DNA of 64,000 nucleotides from Limnoperna fortunei (lineage: Eukaryota > Mollusca > Bivalvia > Mytilida > Modiolidae): assembly GCA_944474755.1 (NCBI GenBank), contig OX104115.1, positions 54,812,648-54,876,647 on the forward strand. Reading direction: 5' to 3'. This document shows, piece by piece, positions 23,701-35,700 of the stretch; positions within the stretch are counted from its first letter, which is position 1, and each line of letters starts with the position of its first letter. The translations under genes were made by a program, and so were the position numbers. The notes under the pieces are model-generated. The model made no database searches, was not told the DNA's origin, and was given only the letters and a program-made list of their open reading frames with translations.

Positions 23701-26700
23701 CTAATATTACCTGCTTCAAAGGCTTTGAGACCACAACTGTGGTAAAAAGTGATTTATATATGAGCAACACGCGACAAGAAGGGCGTGTTTTGAAGGGCTG
23801 TTCTAATTAAAAAACTGTAACTCCCACTGAAAAGCTATTGCATATGATTTATTAAACATATAAATAGCGGCACGCTGTAATTATCCGTTGCAATATATTG
23901 TGTGTTATTTTGACAAAACAGCCAGTTTATGGCGGAAATGAGGTTTTCAAAAGGTACGAAAATATCATGAATGTACTGTAATTGTCTTTTTAGAATAGAA
24001 ATAATTCACGGAGGTTGTAATTTATCATTATTTAACAACGGTGTGACCATTTATGTCGTTATTTTATTTGTCGCTGTCGCTCGGTATTAAATAATACGAC
24101 ATAAATGGTCACCCCGTTTTTTAAAACAATGATAAATCACAGCCTCCGTAATTTATTACTTAAATATAAACGGAGGAAAAAAAGTTATCACAAACATAAC
24201 ATTTAATAAAATCACTTAAAACCCTAAGACAAGACAAAAATCCGCGCAAAACAAGAACACAAGGGACAAACGACAGTTCAAATCAGAACATGTTTTGATA
24301 AAAGGAGTATATTCGGGCGAATTAATAATTTTGTTCAGTTTCATCAGTGGCTCCCATATGGGCTAAATTTTTAGCAACCCCTTTTCTTGAGACTGCAAAT
24401 TTGCAGCTCACAATTCGGCTATCGGATAAAGTTTAGTAAATGACCAACAGAGATCACCTATACTAAGTTTGATTGAAACTGCCTAGTGTTTTAAGAGGAG
24501 GAAAATAAATGGACAGATAACAATGACAACGGACAAAAATTGATCGCATTGCTTACTGTGCCTTTCAGTCTGTTAAGGTAAAAACTATAAAAAAAAAATT
24601 AACAAAATTTATATAATGACAAAAGTTAGCATGATACAGCTGACAGATATTAAAACATATGTTAGCTTGAGACAAATAATTATATGAATCTTACAATATA
24701 TCAATTGTAATGAGTAGTACTACTCAAAAGCATGTAAGAGGAGTTACAAGATGCATACCAGAATGAGACAAAATCTAAAGAGCAGACAGTCAACATTAAA
24801 CTATGTTTCTTGTTATTTATGTGGTTTCTGTTGTTCGGTCTGATTTTTATGCTCTTTTACGGCACGTACCCTTTTGGTGTCTGAATTTTCTGTTTCTGTT
24901 TCAAAATTAAATGAGTATGTACTTTTTGTTTGATAATTTTGTGTAGTATAAGAGAAATTTAGAACGTGACAAGACGTCGGGTTAGATTTTTAAGAAGCTA
25001 AACACTTGAGCAACTGTATGTATTTATTGTGTGACCAATCTATCTGGTTATCTGTACAAGATGTTAAATAAAAAGACTTGTGTTGGGTAAGATTGAATAT
25101 TAAATTTGTCCTTAATTAAATGGGTAAGCTACATATGCAATGTCTTTTCAAATGGGGTATTGTAGTTGTAATACACATGGCAATTTTAAAACACGTCACC
25201 TGCTTTGGTCTTTTATTTGCTCAACTACATTACATCTTATGTTCTCGAAAGTAGGACGACCAGGGTAGCTTAGTTTTATGACCCATTAACCCATCCTCTT
25301 GAGCTATAACGCATTACTATAGAAACACTTTGTTTTCCGTCTGTACCTTATGTAGTTTTAGTATTGCAAGGTCTGACAAACGGAAAAAAGTAAACGAAAA
25401 TTTAAATGTAATAAACTTTTCAGTCCGACACTTGCACTGGAAAAAGAAATGCTCAAGGAAGAAATTTCAAATCAACATGCAGCTTTAGACTATGTTAAAA
25501 GCAGAGTAAGACAGTAAACCGCGCAGCGGTACGATACTAGTTGATTTTTCTGTTTTAGCGGATGCGCATTTGTTATTTTTTTGTACTCTAACAGTTGATT
25601 TATGATGTCTTCATTGTTTTATCATCTGACGCAACTGTCCGTAGTTAGTTGTGTGACCAAGCTATTATAATACAATGCCTGATAGCCGACTATTACTTGC
25701 TATACAATTCTACATAATTTAAAGAAATTGTGTATATGGATCAGATGCTAAAAATAGTGGACTGTTGACTTTTGTTAAACATTGATTGCATTTGTCAAAA
25801 CTGCATATTTGTTATGATAGCTCGATTTAATCCTTGCTGGCAGAGCACAACCCATGTGTGACCACGTGGTAATAGACCTACCGTTCTAACATGATTTACA
25901 CAATTCTCAGTACTGAATATTGGTTACCATGAAACAGGAGATAAAATTTGACAATTTGGGTGTTATGTGTCATTCGTTGGCATAATGCAGGTAGGAATTA
26001 ATTATATTTACACCATGTAACATTTTAGTATCTCAGTTGTCTGTTATAGAACAACTGAAGAGCTTGTCAAGGAAAACGAAAGGCTCAAACAAGACATTTC
26101 TCGTTTGCAACTAACAGCTGAAAACACCTCATCTGAATTAAGGTACGTGGTAGTAGACTTAAAAGTAAGAGAAACTAATTTGTTTTACGTATTATATCTT
26201 CCTCAGCTTCTGTAGTGTTTAGGAAATAAACATTTCTTAACTTAATGTTTGTGGCAACCTGGTAATAAACATTTCTCGTTTGCAACTAACAATTGAAAAC
26301 ACCTCATCTGAATTAAGGTACGTGGTGTTAGACTTAAAAACTAAAAAAAAAACAAAAATTACTTTTTTTACATATAATATCTTCGTTAACAACAAAAATA
26401 AAATTGGTACATGTAACACACCATTACGCTGGAAATCTTTTAAAGCAACTAAAAAGATAATAGATCAGGCACTTTTGAAACACGTCATCCACTACGGCAA
26501 GGCTTTCGCTAAAAATATCTTGACGTACATTCCATCTGCTATATTCCACCATAGGACGCCCTTGAGACTTCTGATTGACGACCCATAGACGATGTTATCT
26601 ATATATAAGGTACATGTATTGTTTTAGAAACTGTTTGTGGCAACGTGGTAACAGGTCTACCTATGTCACCAGATTTACTCAATACTGAATATTACTTAAC

Positions 26701-29700
26701 ATTAAACGGGAGAAAACATTTGACAATTTGGGTGTAAATAATCATTCTCTGTCATGATAAAGGAAAGAATTGTGTACATTAACACCATATGACATTTTAG
26801 TGTCTTAATTGTCTATTTCAGACAAACTGAAAAGCTTGTCAAGGAAACTGAACGGCTCAAAGAGGACATTTCTCGTTTACAACAGACTATTGAAAGCACC
26901 TCATCTGAATTAATGTACGTGTCGTTAGACTACCAAAATCTAATCCCTTTGTACATTATTATTATGTCTTCGTTAACTTTTCTAGTGTTTATGAAATAAA
27001 CATTTATAAACTTACTTTTTGTGGCAACGTGGTAACAGACCTACCGTTCTTTTCAAATTTACACAATTTTCAGGACTTAATATTGGTTACCATGAAACAG
27101 GAGATAAAATATGACAATTTGGCTGTAAATCGACATTCTGTGTCATAATGCAGGTAGGAATTATGTACATTTACACAATGTAACATTTTAATTTCTCAGT
27201 TGTCTGTTTTAGACAAACTAAAGAGCTTGTCAAGGAAAACGAAAGGCTCAAAGAAGACATTTCTTGTTTGCAACTAACAATTGAAAACACCTCATCTGAA
27301 TTAAGGTACGTGGTGTTAGACCTAAAACTAACAAAAACTAATACGTACTTTTTTGCATATAATATCTTCCTTAACAACAAAAATAATTTAAAGCAACTAA
27401 AATATAATAAATCTGTCAGTTTTGTAACAAGTCATCCACTACGGCAAGGCTTTCGCTAATAATATCTTTACCTACATATCATCTGCTATACTCCACGTAA
27501 GACGCCCTTGGGGCTTCTGTTTGACAACCCATTAGGCGATGTTTTCTATATATAAGGCATTTGTTTAGAATTTTTTGTGGGAACGTGTTAACTGTTTTTG
27601 GCAACTTGCTAACAGATATATCTATTTCACCAGATTTACTCAATACGTAAGACTGACGAATATTACTTACCATGAAACGGGAGAAAAATATTTGACAATT
27701 TGGGTGTAAATAATCATTCTCTGTCACGATAAAGGAAAGAATAGTGTACATTTAGACATAAAACATTTTAGTGTCTTAACTGTCTATTGCAGACAAACTG
27801 AAAAGCTTGTCAAGGAAAATGAACGGCTCAAAGATGACATTTCTCGTTATCAAGAGACTATTGAAAGCACCTCATCTGAATTACGGTACGTGGTGTTAGA
27901 CTACCAAAAACTAATTCTTTTTACGTATAATATATTCGTTAACTTTTCTATTGTTTAGGAAATAAACATTTCTACACTTATTTTTTGTGGCAACGTGGTA
28001 ACAATCCCATCATTCGGAGGAAATTTACACAATTCTCAGTACTGAATATTGCTTACCATAAAACGGGTGATAAAATTTGACAATTTGGCTGTTAATCGTC
28101 ATTCTCTGTCGTAATGCAGGTAGGAATTCTGTACAAGTACACCGTGTAACATTTTTAGTATCTCAGTTGCATGTTTTAGACAAACTAAAGAGCTTATCAG
28201 GGAAAACGAAATTCTAAAACAAGACATTTGTCGTTTGCAACTAACAATTGAAAACACATCATCTGAATTAAGGTACGTGGTGTTAGACCTAAAACTAACA
28301 AAAACTAAAGCGTACGTTTGTTCATATAATATCATCGTTAAAAACAAAAAGAAAATTGGACAATGGAATACACCATTATGCAGGAAATCTTTTAAAGCAA
28401 CTAAAAAGATAATAAATCTGGCACTTTTGAAACACGTCATCCACAACGGCAAGGCTTTCACTAATAATATCTTACATCCAATCTGCTATACTCCACCGTA
28501 GGACGTCATTGGGCCTTCTCTTTGACGACCCATAGACGATGTTATCTATATATAAGGTACATGTATTTGTTCAGAAACTGTTTGTGGCAACGTGGTAACT
28601 GTTTGTGACAACGGTGTAAAAGGTCTACCTATGTCAACATATTTACTCAATACCAAAGACTGAATATAACGTACCGTTAAACAGGACAAAACATTTGACA
28701 ATTTTGGTGTAAATAATCATTCTCTGTCATAATAAAGGAAAGAATAGTGTACATTTATACCATATGACATTTTTGTGTCTCATTTGTCTATTTCAGACAA
28801 ACAGAAAAGCTTATCAAGGTAAATGAACGGCTCAAAGAGGACATTTCTCGCTTAGAACAGACTATTGAAAGCACCTCATCTGAATTAAGGTACGTGGTGT
28901 TAGACTACCAAAAACTAATCCCTTTTTACATTATTATGATATCTTCGTTAACTTTTCTATTGTTTAGGAAAAAAAACATATCTAAACTTACTTTTTGTGG
29001 CAACGTGGTAACAGATCTAGACCTACCGTTCTGACCAAATTTACACAATTCTCAGGACTCGATATTGGTTAACATGAAATAGGAGATACAATTTGACAAT
29101 TTGGTTGTTAATCGTCATTCTCTGTCGTAACGCAGGTAGGAATTCTGTACAATTACACCGTGTAACATTTTTAGTATCTCAGTTGCATGTTTTAGACAAA
29201 CTAAAGAGCTTGTCAGGGAAAACGAAAGGCTCAAACAAGACATTTCTCGTTTGCAACTAACAATTGAAAACACCTCATCTGAATTAAGGTACGTAGTGCT
29301 AGACCTTAAACTAACAAAAACTAAGGCATACTTTTTTACATATAATATCATCGTTATCAACAAAAATTAAATTGGAAAATGTAACACACCATTATGCAGG
29401 AAATCTTTTAAAGCAACTAAAAACATAATAAATCTGGCACTTTTGAAACACGTCATCCACTACGACAAAGCTTTCGCTAATAATATCTTGACCTACATCC
29501 CATCTGCTATACTCCACCGTAGGACGCCCTTGGGGCTTCTGTTTTACAACCTATTAGACGATATTATCTATATATAAGGCATTTGTTTAGAAACTGTTGT
29601 GGCAACGTGTTTACTGTTTGTAGCAACGTGCTAACAGATCTAGCTATTTCACGAGATTTACTCATAACGTAATATTACTTCCCATGAAACGGGAGAAAAA

Positions 29701-32700
29701 TATTTGACAATTTGGGTGTAAATAATCATTTTCTGTCATGATAAAGGGATGAATAGTGTACATTTACACCATATAACATTTTAGTGTCTTAATTATCTAT
29801 TTCAGACAAACTGAAAAGCTTGTCAAGGAAAATGAACGGCTCAAAGAGGACATTTCTCGTTTACAACAGACTATTCAAAGCACCTCATCTGAATCAAGGT
29901 ACGTGGTGTTAGACTACAAAAAACTAATCCTTTTTACGTATAATATCTTCGTTAACTTTTCAAGTGTTTAGGAAACAACATTTCTAAACTTACTTTTTCT
30001 GGCAACGTGGTAACAAACCCACAATTCTGACCAAATTTACACAATTCTCAGGACTGAATATAGCTTACCACAAAACGGGTGATAAAATTTGACAATTTTG
30101 CTGTAAATCGTCATTCTCTGTATTAATGCAGGTAGGAATTATGTACATTTACACCATGTAACATTTTAATGTCTCAGTTGTCTCTTTTAGACAAACTGAA
30201 GAGCTTGTCAGGGAAGACGAAAGGCTCAAACAAGGCATTTCTCGTTTGCAAATAACAATTGAAAACACCTCATCTGAATTAAGGTACGTGGTGGTAGACT
30301 TAAAAGTAAGAAAAACTAATTTGTTTTACGTATTTTATCTTCGTCTGCTTCTGTAGTGTTTATGAAATAAACATTTCTTAACTTAATGTTTGTGTCAACC
30401 TGGTAATATACATTTCTCGTTTGCAACTACCAATTGAAAACACCTCGTCTGTATTAAGGTACAAATAAAATTAGTTTTTGGTTTATGCTAGTTTTAAGTC
30501 TAACACCACGTTAGACTTAAAACTAACATAAACCAAAAACTACTTTTTTTACATATAATATCATCGTTAACAAAAAAAAATAAAGTTGGAAAATGTAACA
30601 GACCATTAAGCAGGAATTCTTTTAAAGCAACTAAAAAGATAATAAATCTGGCACTTTTGAAACACGTCATCCACTACGACAAAGCTTTCGCTTATAATAT
30701 CTTGACCTACATCCTATCTGCTATACTCCACCGTAGGACGCCCTTGGGTCTTCTGTTTGACACACAGTTAGACGATGTTATCTATATATAAGGCATTTGT
30801 TAAAAAACTGTTGTGGCAAAGTGTTAACTGTTTGCAGCAACGTGCTAACAGATCTATCTATTTCACGAGATTCACTCATTACGTAATATTACTTACCATG
30901 AAACGGTAGAAAAATATTTGACAATGTGGGCGTAAATTATCATTCTCTGTCATGATAAAGGAAATAATAGTGTACATTTACACCATATAACATTTTAGTG
31001 TCTTAATTGTCTATTTCAGACAAACTGAAAAGCTTGTCAAGGAAAATGAACGGCTCAAAGAGGACATTTCTCGTTTACAACAGACTATTCAAAGCACCTC
31101 ATCTGAATCAAGGTACGAGGTGTTAGACTACCAAAAACTAATTCTTTTTACGTATAATATCTTCGTTAACTTTTCAAGTGTTTAAGAAATAACATTTCTA
31201 AACTTACTTTTTCTGGCAACGTGGTAACAAACCCACCATTCTGGCCAAATTTACACAATTCTCAGGAATGAATATTGCTTACCATAAAACGGGTCATCAA
31301 ATTTGACAATTTGGCTGTAAATCGTCATTCTCTGTCGTAATGCAGGTAGGAATTCTGTACAATTACACCGTGTAACATTTTTAGTATCTCAGTTGCATGT
31401 TTAAGACAAACTAAAGAGCTTGTCGGGGAAAAAGAAATGGTCAAACAAGACATTTCTCGTTTGCAACTAACAATTGAAAACAAATCATCTGAATTAAGGT
31501 ACGTGGTGTTAGACCTAAAACTAACAAACACTTAAGCATACTTTTTTACATATAATATCATCGTTAACAAAATAAAATTGGAAAATTTAACACACCATTT
31601 TGCAGGAAATCTTTAAAAGCAACTAAAAAGATAATAAATCTGGCACTTTTGAAACACGTCATCCACTACGGCAAAGCTTTTTGCTAATAATATCTTGACC
31701 TACATCCCATCTGCTATACTCCACCGTAGGACGCCCTTGGGTCTTCTGTTTGACAACCCATTAGACGATGTTATCTATATATAACGCATTTGTTTAGAAA
31801 CTGTTGAGGCAACGTGTTAACAGATCTATCTATTACAGGAGATTTACTCATAACGTAATATTACTTACCATGAAACGGGAGAAAAATATTTGACAATGTT
31901 GGTGTAAATAATCATTCTCTGTCATGATAAAGAAAAGAGTAGTGTACATTTACACCATATAACATATAAGTGTCTTAATTGTCTATTTCAGACAAACTGA
32001 AAAGCTTGTCAAGGAAAATGAACGGCTCAAAGAGGACATTTCTCGTTTACAACAGACTATTCAAAGCACCTCATCTGAATCAAGGTACGTGGTGTTAGAC
32101 TACCAAAAACTAATCCATTTTACGTATAATATCTTCGTTAACTTTTCAAGTATTTAGGAAATAACATTTCTAAACTGACTTTTGTGGGAACGTGGTAGCA
32201 AACCAACATTCTGACCAAATTTACACAATTCTCAGGACTGAATATTGCTTACCACAAAACGGGTGATCAAATTTGACAAGTTGGCTGTAAATCGTCATTC
32301 TCTGTACTAATGCAGGTAGAAATTATGTAAATTTACACCATGTAACATTTTAGTGTCTCAGTTGTCTGTTTTAGTCAAACTGAAGAGCTTGTCAAGGAAA
32401 ACGAAAGGCTTAAGGAAGACATTTATCATTTGCAACTAACAATTGAAAACACCTCATCTGAATTAAGGTACGTGGTAGTAGACTTAAAAGCAAGAAAAAC
32501 TAATTTGTTTTACGTATTATATCTTCGTCAGCTTCTGTAGTGTTTATGAAATTAACATTTCTTAACTTGATGTTTTTTGGCAACCTAGTAATAGACATTT
32601 CTCGTTTGCAACTAACAATTGAAAACACCTCGTCTGTATTAAGGTACGTGGTGTTAGACTTAAAACTAACATAAACCAAAAACTACTTTTTTTACATATA

Positions 32701-35700
32701 ATATCTTCTTTAACAACAAAAATAAAATTTGTAAATGTAACAGACCATTATGCAGGAAATCTTTTAAAGCAACTAAAAAGATAATAGATCTGGCACTTTT
32801 GAAACAAGTCATCCACTACGGCAAGGCTTTCGCTAATAATATCTTGACCTACATCCCATCTGCTATACTCCACCATAGTACGCCCTTGAGACTTCTGAAT
32901 GACGACCCACAGACGATGTTATCTATATATAAGGTACATGTATTGTTTCAGAAACTGTTTGCGACAACGGTGTAAAAGGTCTACCTATGTCACCAGATTT
33001 ACTCAATACCTAAGATTGAATATTACTTACTATTAAACGGAAGAAAACATTTAACAATTTGGGTGTAAATAATCATTCTCTGTCATAATTAAGGAATGAA
33101 TAGTGTACATTTACACCATATGACATTTTTGTGTGTGTGTGGCTGTAAATCGTCATTCTCTGTACCAATGCAGGTAGGAATTATGTACATTTACACCATG
33201 TAACATTTTAATGTCTCAGTTGTTTGTTTTAGTCAAACTAAAGAGCTTGTCAAGGAAAACGAAAGGCTCAAAGAAGACATTTCTCGTTTGCAACTAGCAA
33301 TTGAAAACACCTCGTCTGAAATAAGGTACGTGGTGTAAGATCTTAAACTAACAAAAACTAAAAAATACTTTTTTCCATGTAATATCTTTCTTAACAACAA
33401 AAGTATTAAAATTAACAAAAACTAAAACGTACTGTTTTACATATAATACCTTCGTTAACAGCAAAAGTAAAATTGGTAAATGTAACAACACCGTTATGCA
33501 GGAAATCGTTTAAAGCAACTAAAAATATAATAAATCTGGCACTTTTGAAACACGTCATCCACTACGGCAAGGCTTAATATTTTGACATACATCCCATCTG
33601 CTATACTCCACCGTATTACGCCCTTGGGACCTCCATTTGACCACCCATAGACGATGTTATCTATATATAAGGTATTTGTTCAGAAACTGTTTGTGGCAAC
33701 GTGGTAACAGGTCTACCTATGTCACCAGATTTACTCAATACTTAAGACTGAATATTACTTAAAATTAAACGGAAGAAAACATTTGACAATTAGGGTGTAA
33801 ATAATCATTATCTGTCATAATAAAGAAAAGAATAGTGTAATTTACACCATATAACATTTTAGAGTCTCAATTGTCGATTTCAGACAAACTGAAAATCTTG
33901 TCAAGGTAAATGGACGGCCAAAAGAGGACATTTCTTGTTTTCAACAAACTATTGAAAAAACCTCAGCTGAATTGAGGTAAGTGGTGTTAGACTACCAATC
34001 ATTAATCCTTTTCACGTATAATATTTTCGTTTACTGTTCAAGTGTTTAGGAAATAAACATTCATAACTTACTCTTTGTGGTAACAGACCTACCCTTCTGA
34101 CCACATTTGCACAATTCTCCGGACTGAATATTGCTTACCATTAAATGGGTGATACAATTTGACATTCTGGCTGTTAATCGTCATTCTCCGTCATAATGCA
34201 GGTAGGAATTATGTTCGTTTGCACCATGTAACAGTTTAGTGTCTCAGTTGTTTGTTTCAGACAAACTGAAGAGCTTGCCAATGAAAATGAAAGGCTTAAA
34301 CAAGACATTTCTCGTTTGCAACTAACAATTGAAAACACCTCATCTGAATTAAGGTACGTAGTGTTAGTATTAAAATTAACAAAAACTAAAACGTACTGTT
34401 TTACATATAATACCTTCGTTAACAGCAAAAGTAAAATTGGAAAATGTTACACACCATTATGCAGGAAATCTTTAATGCAACTAAAAAGATAATAAATCTG
34501 GCACTTTTGAAACACGTCATCCACTACGGCAAGGCTTTAAATAATAATATCTTTACCTACATCCCATCTGCTATACTCCATTGTAGGACGGCCTTGGGCG
34601 TTCTTTTTGACGACCCATAGACGATGTTATCTATATATAAGGCATTTGCTCAGAAACTTTGTGGCAACGTGGTAACAGATCTACCATTCTCACCAGATTT
34701 ACTCAATACCTAAAACTGAATATTACTTACAATCAAACGGGGAAAATATTTGACAATTTGGATGTAAATAATCATTCTCTGTCATAATAAAGGAAAGAAT
34801 AGTGTACATTTACACCATATAACATTTTAGTGTCTCAATTGTCTTTTTCAGACAAACTGAACGGCTTGTCAAGGAAAATGAACGGCTCAAAGTGGACATT
34901 TCTCGTTTAGAACAGACTATTGAAAGCACTTCATCTGAATTAAGGTACGTGGTGTTACACTACCAAAAACTAATCTTTTTTTACATAATAATATCTTCGT
35001 TAACTTTTATAATGTTTATTAAATTTTCAGCCAAACACTTGGACAAGAAAACGAAATGCTTAAAAAACAACTTTTAGAATTACAATCAGCTTCAGACGAC
35101 AAAAAATCAAAGTAAGTACTGATCATCGCTTAGAAATATGGTTATATATTAATATTATTTCGTTTTTGAGTGGGTTAGTGCTTGTTTTTTTACTACGTGA
35201 CTGTACATCTCTACAATAGGATCTTATGTATATGATGCGATGCTAATTGATTTTTATTGAATTGCAATATTTATGACTACTTATGATAACGTACGTCAAC
35301 TGTGGATTGATAAAAGTAAAAATGAATGTAGATGAGAAAGCGTAATGGACAAGATGAAATTTTTAAGCGCTTTAAAAGACAATGAACGATGTGGAGAATC
35401 AGATAATTTTGACCTAACTGTTTCGACTACGATGTGTGTACTCTTTTGAAAAGGGGTATTGAGCGTTCAATCAATCTGTCTTTGTCCAATCAGGTAACGT
35501 TATATGGTCTACGGATACGTTTTCCATATTAATATCTGATAACTACATCCCTTCTTCCTTGTGAACTTTCAGCCTTTAGAAAATAGGGATTCACAAAGCA
35601 AAAGAAGGGTCATACGATTGAGTTTTGCTTCGGCCTACCTTCAGCTAACTCGTTTTCACTATAATACATTTAATTTTGTAGTGTGAAGATACTTAAAAGA

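Larger units (their letters stand above)
20766..25423. other. Large intron or intergenic stretch with fold-backs
   Basis: No exon supported. Contains fold-back elements at 22261-22603, 22909-23034 and 23999-24158 and a short tandem array at 23052-23195, described separately. The rest is AT-rich and unremarkable. Confidence 0.4.
26050..34944 (+). repeat. Dimeric tandem array of 93-bp coiled-coil exons (9 A-type, 8 B-type)
   Basis: Alternating A and B exons in a repeating unit of about 1 kb: exon A, intron of about 500 bp, exon B, intron of about 300 bp. A types have the core VKENERLKQDISRLQLTIEN and B types the core ENERLKEDISRLQQTIES. Each exon is 93 nt (31 residues), starts after TTTAG or TTTCAG, ends AAG|gtacgtggt, and is phase 2 at both ends. 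Introns are as alike as the exons, so the array grew by recent tandem duplication of an A+B unit. Unit lengths (A start to A start) are 1163, 967, 1016, 995, 1215, 969, 858 and 1028 bp. The longer 1163 and 1215 bp units carry an extra half exon. The 858 bp unit also carries one but lacks its B exon. Confidence 0.95.

Noticed and set aside
26237..34428. Plus- and minus-strand frames of 60-120 codons in the array
   Set aside because: Plus frames are array exons read through the donor into introns; minus frames are antisense of the repeated exons.
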